NCBI GenBank assembly: GCA_963732595.1
Contig: CAVSZZ010000002.1
Location: 1,674,001-1,738,000, forward strand
Direction: 5' to 3'
Origin: JAFGXF01 sp963732595
GTDB lineage: Bacteria; Chloroflexota; Anaerolineae; Anaerolineales; Anaerolineaceae
Length of the DNA: 64,000 nucleotides
Positions 36,845 to 45,198 of this stretch are shown piece by piece. Position 1 is the stretch's first letter. Every line of letters begins with the position of its first letter. Both the position numbers and the translations under genes were made by a program. The notes beneath the pieces are model-generated. The model saw only the letters and a program-made list of their open reading frames with translations, made no database searches and was not told the origin of the DNA.

Positions 36845-39121
36845 ATGGCCGAATTAATCAAACCATCTCCGCCTACAAGATCCGCTCAATCCCTGTCTTC
36901 TTCCATCAGCAGGTGGGTGAAGGAATATCAACTGATCCTGCGGGATCCGGTTTTATTCATGAGCCTTCTGTTTTCGGGCATTTTCATTTTCACTTTTGTC
37001 ATCGTTCCACTCTATCAGGCTATCTATGGGGGATTCTTTAATAAGGAGGGAGCCTGGGATTTGACCTACTTCAAGCGTTATTTTGACAGTTACTTTGGAC
37101 CATCGCTGCGCATCGCTTTCAATAATACGATGGTCATGGGTCTGTTGACAGCAACGTGCGGATCGATCGTCGGTTTTATCTTCGCTTATGCGACCGTGCG
37201 CTGTAATATTCCAGGTAAAAAAGTCATCCACTGGCTGGCATTGCTGCCAACCGTTTCACCACCCTTCGCGCTTGCTCTCAGCACGATCCTCTTATTTGGC
37301 AGGAATGGTGTGATCACCAAACACATCCTGGGTATCGACTTTGTGCACGGGATGAACGATATCTATGGCATGGATGGCCTGGTTTTCGTCCAGACCATCA
37401 CCTTCTTCTCTGTGGCCTACTTGATCCTGCGCGCCATGCTCGAGCGGCTTAACCCGGCCATGGAAGAAGCAGCAGCCAGCTTGGGTGCGGGCAGATTGCA
37501 CATCTTCCTGACGGTGACCCTGCCATTGCTCATCCCCGGTATAGCAGGATCATTCTTATTGCTGTTCGTGGAATCATTAGCCGACCTGGGCAACCCATTA
37601 TTCATCTCGGGTAATGTCACCGTCCTGTCATCCCAGATCTTCCTGTCAGTGATCGGTGAATATAACTATCAGAAAGCCTCCGCACTTTCACTGGTCCTGC
37701 TCATTCCCACGCTGGTCATTTTCCTGATCCAGAGGTATTACGTGAACCGCAGGTCCTATATTTCAGTTACCGGAAAACCCACCGGTACCCATATGTATGA
37801 AAAAGACCCACTCATCCGCTGGGGGGTCAATGGCATCGCCTACCTGCTGTGTGCTTTGATCATCGTGTTGTATATCACGATCATTTATGGCTCGTTCAGC
37901 ACGGCCTGGGGGGTGGATTTCACCCCGACCTTGAAGCATTGGAACATGACCATCACCCGCGGGGTTGAGGCCATCCTGGATACCACTTTCCTGAGCTTGT
38001 TGGCCACACCGTTTGCGGCCATCCTTGGGATGGTGATCGCCTGGCTGGTTGTGCGTAAACGATTTGGAGGGAAGGAAATACTGGATTTCACCTCCAACCT
38101 GGGTGGGGCTGTTCCCGGGACGATCCTGGGGATCGGTTTTATCCTGGCCTTCAACACAGCCTCCGTCTCGCTGGCGATTATCGTCTATTCCATCCTGGCA
38201 CTGTTCCTGGCCCAGGTGGTCGGCAAGTCGATCTGGGAGCGTTTGATCATCCTGACGGTTGGGACTGCGATAGGCTATTTAATAAAAGGGATCCCTTCTG
38301 TGCAACTCTACTACCTTCTGGGAGGATCCTTCCTGTTGGCAGCGGTCTTCCTCGGGATTAGCAAGCGTAAAGTCGGATCGTTCGTGGTCATGGCGTTCCT
38401 GGGTGTATACATCATGAGCTTTAACTGGGCTGATAAACTGGCAGCGCCCCTGGCTCAGTACACCCGGCAAATGGAACGGGGATTCTGGAGCAATGCAATT
38501 TTCCAATTCTCCGACCATATCAAGGTGCTGCTGCAGCCAAACCCCTCACTTTTAGCAGTCATCATCTTCTTCGCCCTCGTATTGCTCCTGGTCGGATTGA
38601 GGCAGAGGGGGTGGCGCCTGATCCTGGGCAGCCTGTGTTTGGCCACCCCATGTGCGCTTTCATTCATGGAAATGCCATTTGCCCTGGTGGGAGGGGCTTA
38701 CATCATCATGCTGGCGTTCGTGGTGCGAAGCCTGCCGGCTTCGGTCCGGGCAGGTGTTGCCTCCTTGCAGCAGATCGATCCTTCAATCGAGGAGGCATCG
38801 ACAATACTTGGAGCGGATTCCCAATACACCTTCCGCAAGGTTACGCTGCCCCTGATTCTGCCGGCTTTGTTGGCCGGCTTGATCTTCAGCTTCACCCGGC
38901 ATATGACCAGCCTGTCAGCCATCATCTTCCTGGTCAGTGCCCGTTGGCGAATCGTCACGGCTTCCATCCTGAGCGAATGGGAACAGGGTGGCATCAGCAT
39001 CGCTGCAGCATACTCCACGGTCATCATCATTTTTGTCATGCTCGCAATCGGCGCCCTCTACCTGATCACCGGGAGGGTTTTAAAAGGGCGCGGGGATGTC
39101 GATATCAGCATGGGAGCATGA
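36845..39121 (+). CDS. ABC importer permease, FbpB-like double-domain protein
   Basis: The 758-residue protein carries two complete permease halves, each with about six TM segments. The EAA loops that contact the ATPase are EEAAASLGAGRLHIF (first half) and EEASTILGADSQYTFRK (second half). A region of extra hydrophobic segments near 430-600 lies between the halves. This fused arrangement is typical of FbpB/AfuB-type permeases. It starts 60 nt after the binding-protein gene and its stop region overlaps the leader of the ATPase gene by none, with 25 nt between them. Confidence 0.9.
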   Translation: MAELIKPSPPTRSAQSLSSSISRWVKEYQLILRDPVLFMSLLFSGIFIFTFVIVPLYQAIYGGFFNKEGAWDLTYFKRYFDSYFGPSLRIAFNNTMVMGLLTATCGSIVGFIFAYATVRCNIPGKKVIHWLALLPTVSPPFALALSTILLFGRNGVITKHILGIDFVHGMNDIYGMDGLVFVQTITFFSVAYLILRAMLERLNPAMEEAAASLGAGRLHIFLTVTLPLLIPGIAGSFLLLFVESLADLGNPLFISGNVTVLSSQIFLSVIGEYNYQKASALSLVLLIPTLVIFLIQRYYVNRRSYISVTGKPTGTHMYEKDPLIRWGVNGIAYLLCALIIVLYITIIYGSFSTAWGVDFTPTLKHWNMTITRGVEAILDTTFLSLLATPFAAILGMVIAWLVVRKRFGGKEILDFTSNLGGAVPGTILGIGFILAFNTASVSLAIIVYSILALFLAQVVGKSIWERLIILTVGTAIGYLIKGIPSVQLYYLLGGSFLLAAVFLGISKRKVGSFVVMAFLGVYIMSFNWADKLAAPLAQYTRQMERGFWSNAIFQFSDHIKVLLQPNPSLLAVIIFFALVLLLVGLRQRGWRLILGSLCLATPCALSFMEMPFALVGGAYIIMLAFVVRSLPASVRAGVASLQQIDPSIEEASTILGADSQYTFRKVTLPLILPALLAGLIFSFTRHMTSLSAIIFLVSARWRIVTASILSEWEQGGISIAAAYSTVIIIFVMLAIGALYLITGRVLKGRGDVDISMGA

Positions 39122-39146
39122 TCAACAACAGGTCAAGGAAAAGAAC

Positions 39147-40229
39147 ATGTATCTATCTTTACAAAATATCTCCAAGGTTTTTCCAGCGCGCGGCAATGTC
39201 GGTGAGGTCACCGCGGTCAATAACATCTCGCTTGAAATAGAACGAGGGGAACTGGTTACCCTGCTCGGACCTTCCGGCTGTGGCAAGACTACCACCTTGA
39301 GAATGATCGCCGGTTTTGATTTCCCGACTTCCGGCAGGATCTGGCTGGATGGTGCCGAGATCAACCCACTACCGCCGAACAAGCGAAACATGTCGATGGT
39401 CTTTCAAAGCTACGCGATCTTTCCACACCTGAATGTCTACGAAAATGTGGCCTATGGCTTGAACGTCAGGCACTTGCCTCAAAAGAAGATCAAACAGGAG
39501 GTCTCACGCGTACTGTCACTCGTGCACCTGTCCGGCTTTGAGGAGCGGGCTCCCAATCAGCTATCGGGCGGTCAGCAACAGCGCATCGCGCTGGCACGCG
39601 CCCTGATCATGGAACCCAAGGTCCTGTTGATGGATGAACCGCTCTCCAACCTGGATGCCAAACTGCGCGTCCAGATGCGTTCGGAAATTCGCCGAATCCA
39701 GAAGACCCTGGGTATCACGAGTGTCTATGTGACCCACGATCAGATCGAGGCCATGACCCTGTCAGACAAGGTCGTGATCATGAACCAGGGCGTTATCGAA
39801 CAGATTGGCACGCCCATGGAAGTGTACCGTTTCCCCGGCAGCCAATTCGTGGCAGATTTTATCGGCAGGGCAAATTTTGCCAAGGCTGTGGTCAATTCGG
39901 CCAAAAAAGGGACACTGGAAGTGACCACTTTTGGCAGGACCGTTACATTGACCCAATGTCGGGGGGAGTTCGCACCAAAGGATAAGATCACCTTGATCGT
40001 CCGGCCGGAGATGGTCAAGATCAGGAAAAGCGGCGGCCGCTTCCCGGCGGTCATCAAGCGGGCGGTTTACCTCGGCGATCTCATCGAATACGAGCTGGAT
40101 GTGAATGGGCAGATGATCATCGGAACAGAGACGGACCCTAACCGTCAGGAATTATTCGCGGAGGGAACCCGGGTAACCATCGACCTGGCCGAAGGCTGCA
40201 TCCAGGCACTGCCGGTCCAGGTGGTGTGA
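39147..40229 (+). CDS. ABC importer ATPase, FbpC/PotA-like
   Basis: The 360-residue protein has Walker A GPSGCGKTT, Q-loop VFQSYAIF, signature LSGGQQQRIALARAL, Walker B VLLMDEPLSNLD and switch His in YVTHDQIEAM. A C-terminal TOBE-type extension (about 245-355) follows, as in FbpC, PotA and UgpC. The start at 39147 has AAGGA upstream; an in-frame ATG at 39096 lies inside the permease gene. It supplies energy for the permease encoded just before it. Confidence 0.93.
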   Translation: MYLSLQNISKVFPARGNVGEVTAVNNISLEIERGELVTLLGPSGCGKTTTLRMIAGFDFPTSGRIWLDGAEINPLPPNKRNMSMVFQSYAIFPHLNVYENVAYGLNVRHLPQKKIKQEVSRVLSLVHLSGFEERAPNQLSGGQQQRIALARALIMEPKVLLMDEPLSNLDAKLRVQMRSEIRRIQKTLGITSVYVTHDQIEAMTLSDKVVIMNQGVIEQIGTPMEVYRFPGSQFVADFIGRANFAKAVVNSAKKGTLEVTTFGRTVTLTQCRGEFAPKDKITLIVRPEMVKIRKSGGRFPAVIKRAVYLGDLIEYELDVNGQMIIGTETDPNRQELFAEGTRVTIDLAEGCIQALPVQVV

Positions 40230-40313
40230 CAACCGTTATTCACGCTGTGGTTGAATTATGGCTGATCCCCTTCTAATTGCATTCAATGTCTTTTTAATGT
40301 AAAGGTATTGACC

Positions 40314-41189
40314 ATGAATGATTTCGATGTGCTCCTTGCCGGAAATTTCGCCAGGGATAAACTGATTGTGGATGGGGTCGAGCAGATCTCTTCAGGGGGA
40401 GGGGTGTATTACGGCAGCATGGCCATACGCCGGTTGGGTTTGAAAGTGGCAGTGGCGACCCGCCTGCATCCGGATGACTTTCCAAGATTGGAGGAACTGG
40501 ATAAGGCCGGGGTGGTGGTTTTTGCCACGCAAGCAGAGGGCACCTCCGGAATTGCCAATTATTATCGATCTGACGATATGGAAACCCGCGATTGCGTCCC
40601 GATCGGATTTGGCGGATGTTTTAAACCCGAAGATATCCCGGACATCCACCCGAAGGTGATCCTGGTGACACCCTTATATGAGGGTGAGTTTGACCTTCAT
40701 ATGCTGGAGATTTTATCCAGGCGCGCGCCGATCGGGCTGGATATCCAGGGATTCGTGAGAGTCATCCGGGATGACCGGCTGGTATTCGAACCCTGGCCAC
40801 AGATCTCTGAAGGTTTGAAGCTGGTCACCTATTTAAAGGTCGACAAAGCTGAAGCGCAATGCCTGACCGGGCAGTCAGATCTGCACCAGGCGGCCCGAAC
40901 CCTGGCTGCCATGGGGCCGAAGGAGATCGTCCTCACCCAGACTTCGGGGGTGACAGTCCTGGCGCAGGGTGAGTTTCATCAAGCGCCTTTCAACCCCCGT
41001 TCCCTGGCTGGTAGGACCGGGCGGGGTGATACCTGCTTTTCCACGTACATTGCCAGGCGTTTGCATGACACTGCCGAAAATGCCTGCCGCTGGGCGGCCG
41101 TGATCACTTCCCTGAAACAGGAGACCCCGGGTCCCTGGTCCGGAACACCGGAAGAAGTCGCGGAGATATTAAAGGTGAAGCACCACTAA
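40314..41189 (+). CDS. PfkB family carbohydrate kinase
   Basis: The 291-residue protein has the PfkB signatures: GGGVYYGSMAIRRLGLKVAV near the N-terminus and GRTGRGDTCFSTYIARRL near the C-terminus, with the catalytic Asp in GRGD. Family members phosphorylate sugars or nucleosides at a hydroxymethyl group. It follows the ABC operon by 84 nt on the same strand without a terminator, so coregulation is plausible. The substrate is not readable from sequence. ATG 40314 is preferred to the TTG at 40308. Confidence 0.87.
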   Translation: MNDFDVLLAGNFARDKLIVDGVEQISSGGGVYYGSMAIRRLGLKVAVATRLHPDDFPRLEELDKAGVVVFATQAEGTSGIANYYRSDDMETRDCVPIGFGGCFKPEDIPDIHPKVILVTPLYEGEFDLHMLEILSRRAPIGLDIQGFVRVIRDDRLVFEPWPQISEGLKLVTYLKVDKAEAQCLTGQSDLHQAARTLAAMGPKEIVLTQTSGVTVLAQGEFHQAPFNPRSLAGRTGRGDTCFSTYIARRLHDTAENACRWAAVITSLKQETPGPWSGTPEEVAEILKVKHH

Positions 41190-41238
41190 CAGCCCGCTAC
41201 ACTTGCAAGCGCATTCACCCGACCAGGGAATTATCCTC

Positions 41239-41244
41239 TATAAT
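41239..41244 (+). promoter_or_regulatory. -10 box of a likely leaderless promoter
   Basis: Perfect TATAAT, 7 nt before the ATG at 41252. Confidence 0.6.
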
Positions 41245-41251
41245 CTGTGAT

Positions 41252-42004
41252 ATGAAAAATGACATTGCCAGGCGCCTTCTGTCCTTGAATACAGACTTCT
41301 ATTCAGCCCAGGCGCAGTCCTTTTCCGCCACCCGCCAGCGCATCCAGCCGGGTATGGCCCGCAGCGTGGGGGAGTGGATGGACGCTCGTGGAGGTTTCGC
41401 GGCCAGCTCGACTATGCACCTTCTCGATCTGGGCTGCGGCAATGGCAACCTGGCACACTGGCTGGCTGACCAGGGGTTCAAGGGTGTGTTTACCGGGGTC
41501 GACCAATCATCGGGCCTGCTTTCCACGGTCAACGACCTGCCAGAAAATTTTAAATTCCACCTGGCTGATCTGGCCCAACCGGACTGGTTGGCGGAACTCC
41601 CAACCATCCCTTTTGACCTGATCACATGCTTTGCCGTACTGCATCACCTTCCGGGGGAGGGGTTACGCGTGCGCCTGCTGCGAGAGTTGAAGCGCTTGCT
41701 GGCACCGGAAGGCACCTTACTCCTTTCTGCCTGGCAGTTCATGAATTCGCCCCGGCTGGTGGGACGCATCCAATCCTGGGAGGCGGCCGGGATGGCTGAC
41801 GGCGATGTGGATGCGGGTGACGTGCTGCTCGACTGGCGTGCCGAAGGAGAATCCGCCGGTGCCGCCCTGCGCTATGCACATGCCTTTACAGAGGATGAAC
41901 TTCAACGCCTGGCGGGAAAGAGTGGTTTTCAGATCCGGGAAAGTTGGTCATCGGACGGCAAGGAAGGCTGTCTGGGTCTATATCAAGTCTGGTCGCGCGC
42001 CTGA
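41252..42004 (+). CDS. Class I SAM methyltransferase, Trm9/ALKBH8-like
   Basis: The 250-residue protein has SAM motif I LLDLGCGNGNLAHWL, an acidic motif II (TGVDQSSGLL) and the post-motif FDLITCFAVLHHLP. The C-terminal order DVLLDWRAEG, RYAHAFTEDELQRLAGKSGF and a final Gly-rich stretch looks like Trm9/ALKBH8 methyltransferases, which methylate the cm5 group on wobble uridine. If so it would act after Elp3, encoded 7 kb away. This link is an inference; a small-molecule methyltransferase is the alternative. Start supported by a -10 box directly upstream. Confidence 0.75.
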   Translation: MKNDIARRLLSLNTDFYSAQAQSFSATRQRIQPGMARSVGEWMDARGGFAASSTMHLLDLGCGNGNLAHWLADQGFKGVFTGVDQSSGLLSTVNDLPENFKFHLADLAQPDWLAELPTIPFDLITCFAVLHHLPGEGLRVRLLRELKRLLAPEGTLLLSAWQFMNSPRLVGRIQSWEAAGMADGDVDAGDVLLDWRAEGESAGAALRYAHAFTEDELQRLAGKSGFQIRESWSSDGKEGCLGLYQVWSRA

Positions 42005-42127
42005 GCTCGATGGCATGCAACCATTTTCCAATCCTTCCGTATAAGAGATGTAAGGGTCAGGAACACGTGACCAATCCCCATGATACGGGTTTCATCATTA
42101 TATAAGCCATAAGTGAAGGAGCAAAAC

Positions 42128-42511
42128 ATGTCTGAGAATCCAAAAATCGATATAAAAGTAGAGACGAGCGTTACAAAACCAGGTCGTTCGGTCTGGTTTA
42201 CAGGCGCCGTTCTGATCATTGTCGGCCTGGCATTCATCGTTGAGAATTTGAATCTGCCCTATTTTAAAGAAGGCAATTGGTGGGCAATTTTCCTGCTGAT
42301 CCCGATTGTCGCCATCCTGGATGACATCTATCGAATCTACACCACCGGCAGCGAAGGCAAGGCTGGATCGATCGCTTCGAAGGCGGTCGGCTTGTTCATC
42401 CTGGGCGTAATCTTGATCATCTTCCTGTTCGGACTCAACCTCGGCATTTACTGGCCGGTCTTGTTGATTGCGGCAGGCGTTGTTTTCCTGGCTGCTGCCC
42501 TCATTAAATAG
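42128..42511 (+). CDS. Small membrane protein, LiaF/DUF5668-like TM region
   Basis: The 127-residue protein has hydrophobic segments at about 22-42, 52-66, 86-104 and 106-125. The GAVLIIVGLAFIVENLNL stretch and the NWWAIFLLIPI stretch resemble the N-terminal TM region of LiaI/LiaF-type proteins. GAAGGAG lies before the ATG at 42128. It forms a pair with 42532-43182, which has a related pattern; 20 nt separate them. Confidence 0.7.
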   Translation: MSENPKIDIKVETSVTKPGRSVWFTGAVLIIVGLAFIVENLNLPYFKEGNWWAIFLLIPIVAILDDIYRIYTTGSEGKAGSIASKAVGLFILGVILIIFLFGLNLGIYWPVLLIAAGVVFLAAALIK

Positions 42512-42531
42512 GAATACTAAAGGAGAGTGTT

Positions 42532-43182
42532 ATGAAAAAAGTGGATGTGACCGTTAAAAGTTCTTCCTCGTATCTTGCTCCGCTGATCATCGGCGGCGCG
42601 CTGATTCTGTTCGGGATCCTGTTCCTGCTCAATAATTTCAATATCCTGGATATAAGTGTCAGCGCGGTGTTCGCGGGCATCTTCGTCCTGGCCGGCTTGA
42701 TCTTTTTGATCGTCTTCCTGATGGATCACGAGCAATGGTGGGCATTGATCCCCGGTTTTGTTTTGATGGGTGTGGGCGCCACCATCCTGGTGGGTGAATA
42801 CATCACCTTCAGAGGTGTGGATATCACAGGGGCCGTTATGCTGATCTTTATCGCCCTGCCCTTCTGGATCATCTTCATTCTGAAGAGGGATTTCTGGTGG
42901 GCGCTATTTCCAGCCGGTGTCTTGACCTCCATCGCCCTTATGACGCTTGTTCCTTCAAAATTTGAGGACCTGGGCGTGGCGATCATGTTCTTCGGTTGGG
43001 CAGCCACCTTCGTGATGGTTTACTTCCTGGCAAAACAGAAATGGGCCATCTGGCCGGTGATCGGTCTGGGCATCCTGGGCGTATCTTTCCTCGCCGGAGC
43101 CTTCGATATATTCGGTTATTTATGGCCGATTGCCATTATCGGCGTGGGCGCCTACCTGATCTACCGCGCCATGCGGAAATAA
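42532..43182 (+). CDS. Multi-TM membrane protein, LiaF/DUF5668-like
   Basis: The 216-residue protein has about seven hydrophobic segments, each with aromatic borders such as HEQWWALIPGFVLMG, RDFWWALFPAGVL and QKWAIWPVIGLGILG, suggesting internal repeats of a two-helix unit. AAAGGAG stands before the ATG. Together with the preceding gene it forms a two-gene operon ended by a terminator. Such proteins occur with envelope-stress sensors, but no sensor or regulator is adjacent. Confidence 0.7.
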   Translation: MKKVDVTVKSSSSYLAPLIIGGALILFGILFLLNNFNILDISVSAVFAGIFVLAGLIFLIVFLMDHEQWWALIPGFVLMGVGATILVGEYITFRGVDITGAVMLIFIALPFWIIFILKRDFWWALFPAGVLTSIALMTLVPSKFEDLGVAIMFFGWAATFVMVYFLAKQKWAIWPVIGLGILGVSFLAGAFDIFGYLWPIAIIGVGAYLIYRAMRK

Positions 43183-43204
43183 GGCAGATTTTATGCACGA
43201 TTTC

Positions 43205-43231
43205 AAAACCCGCAGGCACTCTGCGGGTTTT
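43205..43231 (+). terminator. Terminator of the two-gene membrane protein operon
   Basis: 11-bp arms AAAACCCGCAG and CTGCGGGTTTT with loop GCACT, 22 nt past the stop codon. Confidence 0.88.
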
Positions 43232-43298
43232 ATATTGTTGTAAATAAGAGTATACTTGTCCTAATTGGAACTCCAGCAGGGAGCGATCCGGAGGAACC

Positions 43299-43862
43299 AT
43301 GAGCACACCGTTTGAGATCAAACCTTTGGATGAGACTGGCCGCCACTGGGTGGATGAATTCATCACCCAGCATTGGAGTGCCGAGACCGTGGTTGCACGA
43401 GGTGAGGTTTTCCACCCGGCCGAACTGCCGGGTTTTGCTGCCTGCATCGATCAAACCCCGATCGGATTGATCACCTACACCATCCAGGGAGAGGCGTGCG
43501 AGATCATCAGCATGGACAGCCTGCGCCCGCGACTGGGCATTGGATATGCCCTGCTCGACGCAGTCCTGGCCAGTTCCTGGAAGGCGGCTTGCCGGCGGGT
43601 TTGGCTGATTACCACCAATGACAATTTGCATGCTCTGCGTTTCTACCAGCGATATGGGTTTAGCCTGTCTGCCATCCATAAGGATGCCATGGTGGAGAGC
43701 CGCCGCATCAAACCCTCCATCCCTTTGACCGGCCTGAATGATATCCCGATCCGGGATGAAATTGAGATGGAGCTCTGGCTGGACGAAAATAGTGTAAAAC
43801 CACGGTATAACATCAATCGCGAAGGCGGTTCAGGGCGGCACCCCTTTCACGGCTGTAACTGA
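43299..43862 (+). CDS. GNAT family N-acetyltransferase
   Basis: The 187-residue protein has the acetyl-CoA loop RPRLGIGYALLDAVL (about 79-93) and the C-terminal NLHALRFYQRYGFSL motif of GNAT enzymes. CGGAGGAA precedes the ATG. The acceptor is unknown. A C-terminal tail of about 55 residues after the fold ends in a stretch that overlaps the convergent MFS gene by 16 nt. Confidence 0.88.
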   Translation: MSTPFEIKPLDETGRHWVDEFITQHWSAETVVARGEVFHPAELPGFAACIDQTPIGLITYTIQGEACEIISMDSLRPRLGIGYALLDAVLASSWKAACRRVWLITTNDNLHALRFYQRYGFSLSAIHKDAMVESRRIKPSIPLTGLNDIPIRDEIEMELWLDENSVKPRYNINREGGSGRHPFHGCN

Positions 43863-45091
43863 TCAGGCATATTCAGTTCCTTTTCCAGTTTCTTCCCCTT
43901 CGAAAGGAATCCCAGCACCGGGCTCAGCGTCAGACTGGATGCCAGCAAGGCAGCCCGGATCGACAGCGCACTGCCGATGGCACCCAGCAAGGGACCACCG
44001 GCGATTTGACCGACTGCATCCACCTGGCTGGACATGGACAACACCGTGGCGCGCACCCTGGTCTCCAGCTTTTGGTTGACCCAGGCCGAATAGAGTGTTC
44101 CATTCATTTCGCGCGTCATCCGGATTAACCAGAGCAATGGTATTGCCAGCCAGGCCGACCCGGAGAGTGCAAAGCTTCCCAGGCACATGACCAGCAATCC
44201 AGACAGCAACAACATGGCCTGTGCGATCGAGGCGCCCCGGCTGGTGTCGACCCGTTTACGCAGGACAGCTAAAGCAAATGCGGTCAACAGCATGCCGGAC
44301 AGGTTTATAATGCCGATCCAGGCTACCGGCGAAAGTTCGATCCAGATTGGCAAACCGATATCGGTTATCAGATGAGCCACCCATAACCGGTCGAAAGCTT
44401 CGCTGTAAAAGCCAAATAGAACACCCACCCAAAGGATGATCTTGAGAACCGGCCGGGCCTTTATTGCGGATAAACCTGCCTGGAAGGTGTGCCACATGGC
44501 CTTCCAGGTATGTCTCGTTTCTGGTCTGGCCGGATTAAAATGATCCTCGGGCATGAGCAGGGATAAGAAGAGTCCAAAGACCAGGAAGCCAGCGCCTGCC
44601 ACGATCATGGGCAGGTTGACCCACAGACTGCCAAGGACCATCGCCACCAATGCACCCAGGATTGCGCCGACTTGCTCGAACTGCGCACCTTTCAAGAAGT
44701 GACGATTGGCGTTCTCCTCGCTTGTTTCATCACTCAACCAGGCAGCCAGTGCCCCGCTGGTGAAGGTCCAGCCGGCGCCCCACAATAATTGCGCCAGCAG
44801 GACCGCCCAGAATTCTGGGATGAGCGCCTGCAACAGGAAGCCAGCGCCGATCAGAAAGATGCCGGTGATGATCGAGAGACGCCGGCTGTACAAATCAGCT
44901 ACGATACCTGTGGGGATCTCGAACAGGAATACCGTGCCCTCCAGCGCCGTGCCAGTCAGGACGAGCTGCAGCGGTGTCAGATGAACGATGCTGACATAGT
45001 AGACGCTGTCAGCGGTAAAGGTCATCCAGAAAAGCACAGAGGTTACCAGGCAGTAGGTGAGGTAGAGGCTATCGGCTGACAGTTTGCGCAT
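43847..45091 (-). CDS. MFS transporter
   Basis: The 414-residue protein has about 12 TM segments. The loop 2-3 motif appears as GIVADLYSRRLSIITG and helix 4-5 shows LLWGAGWTFTSGALAAWLSD, common in putative drug or metabolite exporters. It is divergent from the RodZ-like gene; their -10 boxes (45100-45105 and 45186-45191) are about 80 nt apart. Both genes look leaderless. Substrate unknown. Confidence 0.87.
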   Translation of the reverse strand: MRKLSADSLYLTYCLVTSVLFWMTFTADSVYYVSIVHLTPLQLVLTGTALEGTVFLFEIPTGIVADLYSRRLSIITGIFLIGAGFLLQALIPEFWAVLLAQLLWGAGWTFTSGALAAWLSDETSEENANRHFLKGAQFEQVGAILGALVAMVLGSLWVNLPMIVAGAGFLVFGLFLSLLMPEDHFNPARPETRHTWKAMWHTFQAGLSAIKARPVLKIILWVGVLFGFYSEAFDRLWVAHLITDIGLPIWIELSPVAWIGIINLSGMLLTAFALAVLRKRVDTSRGASIAQAMLLLSGLLVMCLGSFALSGSAWLAIPLLWLIRMTREMNGTLYSAWVNQKLETRVRATVLSMSSQVDAVGQIAGGPLLGAIGSALSIRAALLASSLTLSPVLGFLSKGKKLEKELNMPDQLQP

Positions 45092-45099
45092 GCCGGCTC

Positions 45100-45105
45100 A
45101 TTATA
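45100..45105 (-). promoter_or_regulatory. -10 box of a likely leaderless promoter
   Basis: Perfect TATAAT on the minus strand, 8 nt before the ATG at 45091. Confidence 0.6.
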
Positions 45106-45185
45106 GCCCGACCACCCCCCCCTCTCACAGTCTGTATATTTGATGAGAATCCAGCCTTAATGCAGTATAGGGAATTTGAGCCTGC

Positions 45186-45191
45186 TATAAT
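45186..45191 (+). promoter_or_regulatory. Extended -10 box of a likely leaderless promoter
   Basis: TGCTATAAT, ending 7 nt before GTG 45199. The box lies inside the longer open frame that begins at ATG 45160 and so argues for the GTG start. Confidence 0.55.
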
Positions 45192-45198
45192 TACCGGC

